Source: Isoetes taiwanensis (taxonomy: Eukaryota > Streptophyta > Lycopodiopsida > Isoetales > Isoetaceae). From it: a stretch of 64,000 nucleotides of DNA. Shown piece after piece: positions 20,043 to 30,568 of this stretch (its first letter is position 1; every line of letters starts with the position of its first letter). The notes beneath the pieces are model-generated. The model saw only the letters and a program-made list of their open reading frames with translations. It searched no databases and had not been told where the DNA came from. The DNA is taken from the NCBI GenBank assembly GCA_021234155.1, contig JAJEKV010000041.1, positions 8,190,917 through 8,254,916 of the forward strand. Reading direction: 5' to 3'. The position numbers and the translations under genes are program-made.

Positions 20043-22589
20043 ATCCTTGGAGAACAGTTAGAATCAGATCATTGTCCTTTGTTGCTCACATTACAGGATA
20101 TGAAGGAAGATCCGCAGTTGGACATGGGCGTTTGCCCGGAATACTGCATGCGAGAAAGCCTGCGCATGGGCTATCAGGCAGAGATTGAATCTTCTCTCCA
20201 GTCATTGGTATGGGATGCAGATATTGCCATAGCTAGCCGACAGTTAAGTGATCTGCTTTCAAATGCAGCTAAGAAGGTTTTTATTTCAAAAAGAGTTCTT
20301 AAAGGACTTCCCTGCAAATCATGGTATGATCAGGCTTGTCGGAATGCTAAGGCTTTATGGAAAAAAAGTTGGGGATCAGATAAGGACTTGTACAGAAGGG
20401 ATTATAGAAAAATAACAAGACAGAAAAAAAGACAGTTTGTACGGACTAGACAAGAAGATTTGTGCCAGAAATATATTTCAGATCCTAAAAGCTTTTGGAG
20501 CATGCTAAGAAAATCCCGCCGTAATGACCTCCCACTTTCTGCTGAATCTCTATGGAAGTATGTTAATGATTTATATCGCCATCCCGTGATGCAAGACATG
20601 GGACATAGCGTAAGATCGGGCCTTGTGGTTACGGCAGAAGATGTATCAGATGGAATAAACCGGTTAGCAAATGGGAAGGCAAAAGATACTCAAGGGCTAT
20701 GTGCCGAGCATCTAAAGTGGGCTGGTCCGATGATTTGGCCTATTTTGGCTGATCTTTTTACAAAGACGATGGAGCAAGGTTTTCCTTTACAATGGCAGGT
20801 TAACCGAGTTGTACCAGTTCACAAAGGAGGATCTCTCAATGATGTAAGTAATTATAGAACCATTTTGGTTAGCAGTTTATTACCAAAACTCCTTGCATCT
20901 ATTTTGGAAACTAAACTCAGCGCATGGGCTGAAATTAATGGCAAGAGGGCTGAATCGCAAGCTGGTTTTCGGGCAGCAAGGTCTACATTAGATCATTTGT
21001 TAGTACTGAAAACAATATTTGATACAGTGAAGGGTACGAAGAAACCGGCATATGTTGCTTTTGTGGATTTCAAAAAGGCCTTTGACAAAGTACCTAGATC
21101 ACATCTATGGGATAGAATGGACAAGCTCAATGTCCCGATTCAACTCAGAGAAGTGGTACAGGTATTATATGAAAAGGTGCTGATACAATTGTCTTTTCCA
21201 CTATCTTTAAAAAAACCGGAATTTATTTCTAGTAACATTGGGGTGAAACAAGGATGTCCCATGTCTCCCACTTTGTTTGGTTTATTTATTGATGGTTTGG
21301 AAAGCTGGTTACATGCAAATTGCCAGGGAGGTACTTTGCTACATGACTCTGTGGTGCAGTTGCTAATATATGCAGATGATGTGGTCATCTTTGCCCGCTC
21401 CCCGGAGTGTATGCAAAGACATCTAGATGGGCTGGCCCATTTTTGTGACTCTACTGAGATGCAAGTAAATCTGGAGAAAACTAGCATTATGACAGTGGGG
21501 GCCCTCAAACAGGAAAACTCTTTCAGATACAAAAATCAATTGGTAAGTACTTGTGATTCTTATAAGTATTTAGGGCTGATTTTTCATAGAAATCACAGAT
21601 GGAATACTTGCATTGCTCAGAGAGTTGATGGGAGCCATAAGGCTCTTTATGCCATGCAGAGTCTATGCAGGAGGGCTCATCTATGGTCGTGGGCTCTTAA
21701 AAAAAGATTATTTGAATCCCTGGTACTAAGTGTGGCATTGTATGGTAGTGAGATTTGGGGGCCCAGTATCCCACAAGGTTTATGGGATGATCTTGAGCAG
21801 ATTTTGAAAAAGTTTATCAGGCTCGAGTTGGGAGTTAAGGCCCAAACGTCTTACCCGATGATGTTGGCGGAATGTGGTCTCTTACCTTTAGAGGGAGAAG
21901 CTATGATAAGGTGTATCCACTTTCTGAATAAGGTGATCCACATGGAAGACACTAGGCTGCCACATAAGGCTCTTTTGGCCAGCAAAGATAAAGGATGGTT
22001 TCGGGATGTTACTTGTTGGTTTGGAAGATGGGATATTCAATGGGAAGAGGCAATCTCAATGGGAAAAAATCTGAAACAGTTGGTCTTTGATAAGTTCCGA
22101 AGAAAGATGTGGGCACAACCAAAAACGAAAATGATTCTTTATAGACAAAACATAAATCCTAGGCTGGAAGTTGCCCGGTACTTGGCGGATAATATTTCTA
22201 TAAAGAAGAGACATGCAATTGGTAGGATTCGCCTCAGTTCACATCACTTGGGCGTGGAAACGGGTAGATGGGGGCATATCATCCCTCGTTCTGAAAGATA
22301 CTGTAAAGTGTGTGGAGAAGAAGAAGTAGAAGATGAAGAACACGCGCTACTTAGATGTGAAGCATATTATTTACTTCGTGCTCAACATGGTATTCATGCT
22401 GAGAATCTTCAGGCCTTTTTCTCCATGGAAGGAGAGATAATTGGAGCCTATTTATTAGAGCTTCTACAACATAGAGAGAACTGTTTAAAAAGATTGAATA
22501 GTCTTCTTGATGAAGAAGATATATTGAGTGAGAGCGACGAGCAAGATGAGGATTCTGAGACTCATTTGCTCTTTTATGATTGTATCTAA
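20043..22589 (+). CDS. LINE reverse transcriptase with C-terminal zinc knuckle
   Basis: Long open frame of about 840 residues. RT motifs are VNRVVPVHKGGSLNDVSNYR, ESQAGFRAARSTLDHLLVL, AFVDFKKAFDKVPRSHLW, IGVKQGCPMSPTLFGLFID and LLIYADDVVIFA with both catalytic aspartates. The C-terminus carries CKVCGEEEVEDEEHALLRC, a CCHC-type knuckle found at this place in LINE ORF2 proteins. The protein would carry out target-primed reverse transcription. Apart from the upstream stops this part is intact, suggesting a fairly recent insertion. Confidence 0.9.
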   Translation: MLGEQLESDHCPLLLTLQDMKEDPQLDMGVCPEYCMRESLRMGYQAEIESSLQSLVWDADIAIASRQLSDLLSNAAKKVFISKRVLKGLPCKSWYDQACRNAKALWKKSWGSDKDLYRRDYRKITRQKKRQFVRTRQEDLCQKYISDPKSFWSMLRKSRRNDLPLSAESLWKYVNDLYRHPVMQDMGHSVRSGLVVTAEDVSDGINRLANGKAKDTQGLCAEHLKWAGPMIWPILADLFTKTMEQGFPLQWQVNRVVPVHKGGSLNDVSNYRTILVSSLLPKLLASILETKLSAWAEINGKRAESQAGFRAARSTLDHLLVLKTIFDTVKGTKKPAYVAFVDFKKAFDKVPRSHLWDRMDKLNVPIQLREVVQVLYEKVLIQLSFPLSLKKPEFISSNIGVKQGCPMSPTLFGLFIDGLESWLHANCQGGTLLHDSVVQLLIYADDVVIFARSPECMQRHLDGLAHFCDSTEMQVNLEKTSIMTVGALKQENSFRYKNQLVSTCDSYKYLGLIFHRNHRWNTCIAQRVDGSHKALYAMQSLCRRAHLWSWALKKRLFESLVLSVALYGSEIWGPSIPQGLWDDLEQILKKFIRLELGVKAQTSYPMMLAECGLLPLEGEAMIRCIHFLNKVIHMEDTRLPHKALLASKDKGWFRDVTCWFGRWDIQWEEAISMGKNLKQLVFDKFRRKMWAQPKTKMILYRQNINPRLEVARYLADNISIKKRHAIGRIRLSSHHLGVETGRWGHIIPRSERYCKVCGEEEVEDEEHALLRCEAYYLLRAQHGIHAENLQAFFSMEGEIIGAYLLELLQHRENCLKRLNSLLDEEDILSESDEQDEDSETHLLFYDCI

Positions 22590-22748
22590 ATTCGATTTGT
22601 CTTTTTGGCCTTCTAGGCCTCCCAAAGATTTAATACACTTTCTTCTTTCTTTCTCTCTCGAGGGTTTGGTCAAAGGCGACTCTGACCGCGCTTTTGATTG
22701 TGTCCAAATTCTTGCAGCATCAAAATGTGATATTCAAGCCTAGGTAGT

Positions 22749-22814
22749 CTTCAAGTTACATTCTCTCTCTAGACTCAAAGCCTTCAAGTTACATTCTCTC
22801 TCTAGACTCAAAGC
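22749..22814. repeat. 33-bp tandem pair
   Basis: The phrase CTTCAAGTTACATTC followed by TCTCTCTAGACTCAAAGC occurs twice in succession. Confidence 0.8.
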
Positions 22815-24149
22815 CAAGAGCTCGAATAGCCCACCTCCCAACTCCTCATTCCAAAAGAATTCCGCCAATAACTGGAATTGAAACCCCCACCCATAGGGTT
22901 GAACCCCCCCACGTCAACCACTAAGGGTGGGCATTCTTTTTTCTTTCCTTTTAATCTTTGAATCTCTAAATACTTTTTGTGCGCTTTTAATTTGCTCCTT
23001 GACCTTGCAAACTCCAATCAACAATGACCACTTGTGTACCCCCAACCCAAACCCCCACCTGGATGGAGACACCCCTCAAGCCACAACCCAAACCCAGGCC
23101 CAGGCCCAGGCCCAGCCCCTGACTAATGTCCAGGCATCCCTGGGGATTCACCTCTATTATAGGTATATATGCCATGTGCATTCCTTAGGTTGCCGAAAAA
23201 CCCATTGTATATGACAGTTCTATATGAAAAACCCTTTGTATACGACTACATTTTTTGTGAAAGAATGCAGTCCATATCATATAATTACTTGCCCAAAACA
23301 CTTTTACTTGACAACCCCTTCCATACATATACAATATCTCTATTATTTTATATATATAATATATATATTATCATAGTATTAATACTTATTATGTAAACAA
23401 CTTGAAGTATATTATTCATACCAAAACGTAATGTGATTAGCATGAGTTGAAGCTGATTCAATATATTGTGAGTTCAATAAGTAAACTCCATGTCAACTTA
23501 GTTTAAAATTAAAACATGAAATTCACTATGTCTAGATGTCTTAGCTCTTCATAAGCTAGCCTATAATTAATCTTATAATGTGAAATAGATGAAGCAGCTA
23601 AAGCAGTAGAAGCTCACCAAAAATGATGGACCTTATAGTATGAATAAGGATCGAACGCTGGTACCACCACACTCCCTCTGGTATCCGTACGGCATTCAAA
23701 CTTTAAAAAACTTTATATTTTTCTTACGTATATGGTACCAGAGAGGCAATTAAAAAAACCCATTTGGTGCACTCACATGTTTCATACCCCATAATCTAGG
23801 TGAACCCCCCGGGTCAGGCATGCCCCCAAGCTACCCATCTCAGACAAGACGAGCCCATCTAGGAGAACAAGCGGATGGTCCCCCAAGAAAATGGCTCCGA
23901 CCAGATGGCAAGAACAAGGGAGAGGCCACTTCCATGAGGAGAGAGGCACGGGCGAAGGCCCAATCAGCAAGATCGACCCGAGAGGAGATTGATTGTTGTT
24001 CAGCCCCATGGCAAACCCGGCATAGACGACGACCTTGAAACAACTGGAGGCAAGAATCGCATGCAACAGAACTCGAATTGCAGATCTGGCAGAGGAAATC
24101 TAGTCCTCGGCGCCCCATCTTCTTAGAAGACAACTGGCAATAGAGAGGC
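22815..24149. other. no recognisable gene; short minisatellite
   Basis: At about 23087-23120 a hexamer array of CCCAGG units follows several ACCCAAACCC-type words. An alternating TATA stretch lies near 23340-23370. No coding evidence. Confidence 0.5.
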
Positions 24150-24163
24150 AGCAGATTGCAGAG

Positions 24164-24705
24164 ATGGAGACCCGCACACAACAACTGGAAGACGGCATCC
24201 GTTTGGCACACTTCAAAAGACAACAGCAAAAGCAAGATCTTGTTGACCTGTGGGCTCGTGTGGACTCCCTCTCCACCATTATAGAGACTATGGCACAAGA
24301 TAGGCAGCATGCTGATCAGGAGACAAGGGCAACCATCTCCCGCCTACAATCAGAAGTCACGGAGGCCCCACCACTATGCGAAGCGTGCAGACTGCCTTTG
24401 AAGCGAGCCAGTCGGAATTGAGAGTGCTTCAGAGGAAGCCCGAGATACGGCTCCAGGCAACCGTCACCCAGCAAGGCAAGGGCCTTCATACGGAAGCCCA
24501 TGAACAATTGCGGCAATGCACACATGAATTGGTAAGGCAGCAACAATTCCAGCAGGAGCTGAGCTCCCGACTACAGAGAGCAGAGGCTACAACACGGGAC
24601 ATGACAGATCCACATACCCGACAGCCTGCAAGACGCCAACTAGGGCAGCCCACCGCTGCATCACCAAGCTGCCCCATGCCACCACCACTCCACCACAGGT
24701 CATAA
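24164..24705 (+). pseudogene. LINE ORF1 remnant, coiled coil
   Basis: Heptad-like glutamine- and leucine-rich helix METRTQQLEDGIRLAHFKRQ and DLWARVDSLSTIIETMAQ in one frame, continued by LRQCTHELVRQQQFQQELSS in another after a frameshift near 24380-24420. A coiled coil near the N-terminus is usual for L1 ORF1 proteins. No RNA-binding domain could be followed. Confidence 0.4.
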
Positions 24706-25353
24706 CCCATGCCCGCACAACAAACAGCGTATGCCGCAGCAGCTAGCATGAGCCTGACCACCTCAGTGTTCCAGGAGCGGAGACACAGGAGCCGCAATGT
24801 GGTGGTGTGCGGCTTGACAAAGGAGGCAGGAGAGCACCTCATCAACCGGCTCCAGACATAGATCCTAGCCTGGATGACATTCCACACGCCTGTAACATTG
24901 TTAGGATGACACGCCATGGAGCCCAGCGCCCTGCTGTTCCCAGGTAGTCACCTTCACAGTCAGGGACGCGCAAGAGCGAGCAGTCATCTTGCGCCAATGC
25001 AGACAGTTGAAGGGGACTGCCATGTACAGGACCGGGATCTGACTCCGGCACAATAGGAGGACCACAGGCATGAATTGGAAGTCAAGAGTGTCCACAAACA
25101 GGGAGGGGCAGCAAGACTGGTTTGGGGAAGGATGCAGATCTTCAGGCCATCAAATGTTGATGCAGGCACCTCAAACCCTCGAGGCCCTTCTACTGCGACC
25201 CCAGTTGCACATCCTGCTATAATGGCCTCATCTGCCACTGCCAACATGCCACATGCCGCCTCCACCTCCACCATCATCCCTTGTGCTGCCACCGCCAAAC
25301 CTACTACTGCAGCTCCTGCCAGGAAATAGGGATTATGCCTGTGCATGGTCTCT

Positions 25354-25815
25354 TAAAATTGTCGGGGCTTCCCATGGCATAAGGGAGATAGTCTCAACTC
25401 CGTTGCCGCCGATATGGACCTCATCTTCCTCATGGAAACATGGAAGTATGCTGGACATAGACTACCCGACTTACCAGATTGCCATCGCTACTCCGTCTTC
25501 AACGAATGCACAAGAAAGCGGGGACATGGAGGGGTCGCCTGCTACTACCGGACAGCCCTGGCACAATTAGTTTTCCTGTGCAAGACAGACAAACATAGCA
25601 GGCACCTGTGGGTGCGCGTGCAGAGTTGTGGTGGTAGGCCTCTCCTTGTGGAGACCTGCTACTTCCCACATGCCGAGAGTAACTTCTATCATAACCATCT
25701 GGGTGTGGATAGGTTGGAGCCCTATATCGATCTATACGATGACATACAACAGCACAAGCAGGAGGGTATTTTCATGCTCGTTGGAGACTTCAATGCCCGC
25801 ACCGGCACAGAATAG
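25354..25815 (+). pseudogene. LINE endonuclease fragment
   Basis: Starts with NCRGFPWHKGDSLNSV, continues MDLIFLMETWKYAG (catalytic E), GHGGVACYYR, LLVETCYFPHAES and FMLVGDFNARTGTE (DFN motif). The frame stops at 25813-25815; beyond it RRIADDIFGPLIDD-like text can be read to about 25900. A stop precedes NCRG where W or Q is normal. The domain is truncated before the final SDH motif. Confidence 0.75.
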
Positions 25816-26065
25816 CCGATGATATATTTGGCCCCCTGATAGATGATGTGTTGCAACTGAGCCCTGTGACGCTCCTTGAATCTATACGATGTTCCCATCA
25901 TATAAATTTCCCTCCCGTAGCGACTACATCACTATCGGAGGGCCCTCTGTCTAACACGGACTACTTGGGATGGCTAAGCTTCCGGGCGAGGAACACGGAG
26001 GTGTCATTCGTCCTACTTCCTCTATGGGAATCCTATACAGCGGACATACATGTTAGGACATAGCA

Positions 26066-27222
26066 ATCATGCTCAAAATAATATACCACCACGAAGGGTG
26101 GCCCAGCACAAGATAACATAAATAATAATAAATCATAACAAGGGCTCTACCCTAGGCTCAGACTCCATGGGGTCAACTGATGCTCAGGGCCGCAAGATTT
26201 CAGCAGAAGGAAGTATAATGTGACATCCCCTACTTTGTCTACGATGCTCCCATCGTATTGGAAGACGGAGTTCATCCCCCTGGCAGCCAAGCTGACAGAG
26301 GCCGTCCACCTGACACTAATCCTTTAGCAAGGGATCGATGAGGAAGAATGGACGAGTCATTTGTCCCGTCTTCCCTCAGGCCGTCCTAGCTGCGGAAACG
26401 TAAATAAACGTAAGCACATGACATCAGATGCAAACAGAGCCACCTTGAAGTGTGGCTATACCATAGCATACATGTTTAAATACATCAACAACATCATCGT
26501 CATATGGGAGATCCTACCCAGGGCTCAGACTTCAGGGTATGGACTGACGGCTTGGGTCTCCAAAAGCCATTGCAGACAAAATTTATGAGAGTAGATTGGG
26601 CTGGCATAGGAACATGGCTGTTGGGAAGTACTCTCCATCCGCCCCTCCCGTGCACACTTTGTAGAATAGGTTAAAGAGTCTTGGGACTAGACCATAGCCT
26701 GCAGTGTGCGTAGCCAAAGGGGCTACTACTGGGTTTCATCTCCCCAGCCCCGATGAGGCAAAAAGGGGATCACCCCCTCCAGACGCATGCATGCCCATCA
26801 CAGCGGCTAGAGGGCCACTGACCGTCTTCGACTTGAACCTCATTAAAGGTGACTCATCACCCAAGAGGTGTCGAGCTCATGCCTTGCCCACACGAAGTGG
26901 CAAGCCATTAAGCCTAGCCCACTAAGATCCCTGGTAGGCTTTACACATCATAGGGATTAGTCTGTAATGGGACAAGTCCTCCTTATTCCACCGGTCTAGC
27001 CCCGCCACTCACAACCAAGCAGGCTCTTGTAGACAGGCCGCATTAATTGGGAATTAATGAGGCTATCTAGATACATCTACTACTGAAGGTTTCAGGGTCT
27101 CTACCCCCCTTCCCAATACACAGGAGTGCACATAGAATAGAACATCATCATCAAAGAACTGAAATACTGAATAATATCTAATCTATCTTACCTAAGATAC
27201 ATGGTTAGGTTCCTTAAAGCAC
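26066..27222 (-). mobile_element. truncated LTR(s) of the TGTGACGT retrotransposon family
   Basis: From 26217 the sequence TGTGACATCCCCTACT follows the start of the LTRs at 39914 and 51468 and can be matched block by block (GCGGAAACGTAAA, GGCTTGGGTCTCC, CATCCGCCCCTCC, CTCTACCCCCCTTCCCAATACA) to about 27222, where homology stops in the middle of the LTR. The preceding 26090-26216 resembles an internal LTR segment, so pieces of two LTR copies are joined. It truncates the LINE to its left and is older than the LTRs at 38-62 kb. Confidence 0.7.
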
Positions 27223-27231
27223 AGTTTCATT

Positions 27232-27260
27232 ATTTATGGACTTTCCACAAGTCCATAAAT
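27232..27260. repeat. perfect 12-bp stem-loop
   Basis: ATTTATGGACTT at 27232-27243 pairs with AAGTCCATAAAT at 27249-27260 around the loop TCCAC. It lies between the LTR fragment and the first gene of the cassette. Function unknown; it could mark an element end. Confidence 0.6.
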
Positions 27261-27554
27261 ATCTCAAATTAGCGCCAGTGGTAAGAATATAGGGTTTTTT
27301 CTTGAAAATATAGGGTTTTTGCTTAAAAAAGAACTCGGATTCCGTGCGGGTAGTTGACATGGCAGGCCGTGGAACCCAATGCGAATTTTTAGATTTCGTC
27401 ATTTCTTGTTATTAAAATGAGCCACAATTTCGGGAATCGTGCAAGTTGGTGAGATAGGAGGTCCCTTCATCCAGTCTCTTCATTGTCTCTTCATTCTATC
27501 TCTTCGTGCAAGCACCTTCATTCGCTCTCTTCGGTTCATTTCAGGTCACTCAAA

Positions 27555-28055
27555 ATGATCGACACAAGGCGCAGACAGGGACACACCATCACCGAAATGC
27601 AGTCTCATATTAGTGAGGCAATCTTAGCCCATGCGAATCAGTTGCAGCTGGAGGTACAAAACGAGATGAACCAGATCCGAACGAGAGAAGTTAGCGCCCA
27701 ATTCACGAAGCTCCTCGAAGGGGATGGGTTGATAAAGGATGGCGACGAGGAAGAACTCAGTAGGGTGGAGCTGGAGGACTGCCTCATATCTTTGAAACGC
27801 TTTATTTACAGGGCAAAGGCACTGAAAAGGCTGCTGAAAATGGAGGACGTTTGGATGCACAACACGTTCCGACCTCTGTTTAAGAAGCTTTACAAGAAGC
27901 AAAGAAGACAATGCGAAGGTTTGGTAACCAAGCTCATCGTCAGCAGTGGTCACTCTCTCAAAAACTTGGATGACTGGCTGGATCTGTACAGTCGAAGTCA
28001 TATTGATGAGTTCGATCTGGGGGATCTTATTCAGGTTGAACTGGGCATTGACTGA
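27555..28055 (+). CDS. unknown 167-residue protein, first gene of the cassette
   Basis: I do not recognise a family. Starting at MIDTRRRQ (27555) it gives 167 residues; an upstream in-frame ATG at 27483 would add 24 S/H-rich residues that look like leader translation. The protein is helical and charged: a coiled-coil-like N-terminal half (TEMQSHISEAILAHANQ, EVQNEMNQIR), a basic middle (FIYRAKALKRLLKMED, FRPLFKKLYKKQRRQ) and an acidic C-terminus (DEFDLGDLIQVELGID). No stops or frameshifts, in contrast with its neighbours. It converges with the minus-strand gene at 28.4 kb, and the first palindrome array lies between them. The upstream region is pyrimidine-rich (27470-27540). Confidence 0.6.
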   Translation: MIDTRRRQGHTITEMQSHISEAILAHANQLQLEVQNEMNQIRTREVSAQFTKLLEGDGLIKDGDEEELSRVELEDCLISLKRFIYRAKALKRLLKMEDVWMHNTFRPLFKKLYKKQRRQCEGLVTKLIVSSGHSLKNLDDWLDLYSRSHIDEFDLGDLIQVELGID

Positions 28056-28265
28056 AGCTTTGGTCTTTTCTATTATATGTTGTCTATTATCTAGTATGTT
28101 TGTGTTGAATTAGCCATGTCTTGTAAGACCTATGTATTTTCTTTATGTAAAAGAATACCAAACTGTGGGTTAATAAATGTTGTAAACATTGGAAAGTAAT
28201 ACCAAAAATATTCGACATGTATTTATTTTCTTGGTCAATGTACATAAGTTTTTTTCACTCAATTT

Positions 28266-28409
28266 CATTCTAAAAACATATACAATGAGTAACAGAGGTG
28301 CGAAATTGGGCGCCCGCCCAATTTGCACCCCTGTGCTCATTCTAAAAACATATACACTGAGTAACAGAGGTGCGAAATTGGGCGCCCGCCCAATTTGCAC
28401 CCCTGTGCT
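28266..28409. repeat. palindrome array 1: two 72-bp units
   Basis: Two tandem 72-base units, each with the quasi-palindrome (arms AAATTGGGCG and CGCCCAATTT around CC) at 28303-28324 and 28375-28396. Flanks of the palindrome also pair partly (GGTGCG / GCACCCC). Located between the 3' ends of two convergent genes. Confidence 0.95.
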
Positions 28410-28430
28410 AGCAAAATAGACCCCTTGTGC

Positions 28431-29322
28431 TTAAGGGTCCACCCCTTCAGCTGACGTAGTTGTGTGAGCAGCTTCACTTTCTTCTCCCCCTGCCTGTGCC
28501 GCTTGCTTAAGGAGCTCCATCTGGGCGAGGAATTCTTCAGTGGTTAGTGTAGCGTCAGGAGCATCCTTCTCAATTTCCATTTCAACATCATCCTCCTTCT
28601 CAACTTCCTCGTCTCCAACGTCAGCCTCTTTCTCGAACTGAATCTCCTTTTCGACCTCCTTTTCTTGCTCTGATGGTAGCGGGTCCACAGGTTGAGCGGG
28701 TTGTGTCTCCAAGACAACAGAAGGTTCTTGATCCTTGAGGAGTAGCTGCGTAAACTTCGAGCTACCCTCGACCACATCTTGGGTGCACACTAGTGTAGTG
28801 CCCGCCAAAGCATTAATGTTATCCTTCTTCTTTCTAAAGAAAGACATGTCCTTTTACTCCAAAACCTGCAACCTTTCTCAAATGGTCTGTGAGAGAATCT
28901 TTAGACATCCGGAGAGTGGATTGCAACTCTTGCACCGTTTGTGCATGGAATGGACAAGGAGGTGGAGGAGTGGACACCACAGCACTTGCCTTTGAGCCGC
29001 TTGCTTTCTTTTTACCCTCTGCTATCTTTTGCAATGCACGGGCTCTCGATTTCTTCTCGTCCAGCATTACTTCGAGTTGATCAAAAATCTGAATAAGTTT
29101 AAGCTGCATATTCTCATCACTCTCAAAGGCAGTGGCTTTATACCCTTCACACATAGCTGCACGGCTAAAGGATCCTCCAGAGAAGAAATCAAGGACACTG
29201 CAACCCTCAAGCATAAATTTCCGGACTAGGTATGTGCATGTCCTGGAATCTAATTGATGTGGCAAAAGAGCACCCAGCGCCCGCCACACTCTTGTCACCC
29301 CAAGGCCGATACAACCAGTATG
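28431..29322 (-). pseudogene. exon 4: methyltransferase C-half with SAM motif, acidic tail
   Basis: After acceptor CTTCAG two overlapping frames read YWLYRPWGDKSVAG and then, after a shift near 29265, LLPHQLDSRTCTYLVRKFML followed by GCSVLDFFSGGSFSRAAMCEG and KATAFESDENMQLKLIQIF. That is motif I (VLDxFxGxG) and the acidic end of the next strand that contacts SAM; FSGGS has G in place of the usual GSG spacing. A lysine-rich helix follows, then another shift at about 28850 leads into SFFRKKKDNINALAG and a glutamate-rich tail ending at TAA (28431-28433). Confidence 0.6.
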
Positions 29323-29398
29323 CTGAAGCAAAGTACACAACCGTTATAAGTGGCATTGAAAAGAAATGGACACAGACCCTGGGTTTAAATCATGTTAC

Positions 29399-30456
29399 CT
29401 GCTGCACACTCATGATCAGGGAGGTTCTTCTCTATGTCCTCCACTTCTTTCAAGTGCTGCGGAAACTTCGAATACTCTTGAGGATGGTCCGCATCGTTGA
29501 AGCATAGATTCAGATCATTCATAGCGGGGTATTTGCTTGGTCTCTCGCCACATACATTACGAGCGAGAGTCCGTGATCTCGCGAACGAGAGGAAGGGTTT
29601 CTCTTTTAGGATCATGGTGCGCCCCACCCATACACGACTACCCCCGCCTATAGTCTTCATGGCGGACAAGCATTCACTCAAACGATGACGGGTGATAAAG
29701 ATCGTGATCCAATATAATTGCTGGTCCGTTAGCACACCGATCTGGTCCAGAACTTCGGTAATCCTCCATGCTCCATTTCTTGATATTTTTGAAATCACAT
29801 CCAACAAACCGAAAGCGAGGTATTGACCACATCAACCCGACATCCCAAAGAGGACCGACACGGTAGCATTTGAATGATTTAGATCCCTCTTCCACCGGTC
29901 CACGCAGATACTCATCAACCTTCAGGATAAGAGCCTTTGGAAGGTTAAGCTTTTCTGTCTCCTTGCGGCTATCAACCCAATCACCTACACTGTTGGCGAA
30001 CATTAACATCAAATTTTCCGTGAATATAGGATGAATTTTCCTCAAATCTGTCATGTTGTCAACATGAAGCTTCTTCACATCTTTGAGATATTTAAGGAGT
30101 GCACGCTCGACAGTGCCAATCTTCTTCAGCTCGCCTGCACGGATTTTCATGACACGCCTTCCGGTGTAATTTTTGGTGGTCTTGATGTACGTGGTGGCTG
30201 TCATAATCTCTGTCAAGAGTCTTTGCAGATCCATTGGATGCATGGACTTTAAAGGTCGGCACTTGTTATTCGTGAACATTCTCAGCCGGTCCTTTACCAC
30301 TATCGTCTCACCCAATTCATCTTTTATCTGGTCTTCATAGAACAACTGAGCCACTTGTAGGCACATATTCCAAGTTTCATCATCCAAGTACACGAAGTAA
30401 TCGTAGTCTCGCATGCTAAGTTTCTTCAATGTCTGCTTCGCTATAGCGAGCCAATC
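29399..30456 (-). pseudogene. exon 3: methyltransferase N-half with altered motif IV
   Basis: Starts at acceptor GTGCAG with DWLAIAKQTLKKLSM and continues KNYTGRRVMKIRAGELKKIG, ALLKYLKDVKKLHVDNMTDL. The segment FKCYRVGPLWDVGLMWSIP occupies the place expected for motif IV (D/N/S-PP-Y/F/W); GGT CCT CTT TGG differs from an encoded DPPW by two transitions. After a frameshift near 29767 the other frame reads ITEVLDQIGVLTDQQLYW, RHRLSECLSAMKTIGG and SRVWVGRT, similar to the helix-strand and VW.K region downstream of motif IV in DNA methyltransferases. Donor after AAG (29399). Confidence 0.55.
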
Positions 30457-30568
30457 CTGCACACAGCATAGTAAACTTAGCATATTTGAAATATACGGTC
30501 TCAAAATTTAGCAACACACAAGCTAACATGCATTGCACATGGGGGCAAATGCATATGAGGGCCATCGC

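Larger units (their letters stand above)
18650..22660 (+). mobile_element. L1-type LINE, nearly full length
   Basis: Contains ORF1, an APE-type endonuclease, RT and a C-terminal zinc knuckle, all in the same reading frame separated by two TAG stops (19272-19274 and 20040-20042). A CT-rich microsatellite (18686-18704) lies at the 5' end. The 3' end is probably within 22600-22660; no clear poly(A) tail or target duplication could be placed. Confidence 0.85.
24150..26064 (+). mobile_element. GC-rich LINE, ORF1 and endonuclease part only
   Basis: A GC-rich block with a coiled-coil-like ORF1 remnant (24164-24705, two frames) and an endonuclease domain (25354-25815). RT is missing: the sequence stops where the LTR fragment begins at about 26066. 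Its base composition resembles the minus-strand LINE at 13-15 kb, which retains only the RT end. Confidence 0.7.

Noticed and set aside
23169-23396. Small frame with aromatic and tyrosine-rich product
   Set aside because: AT-rich translation ending in an alternating TA stretch; no coding signature.
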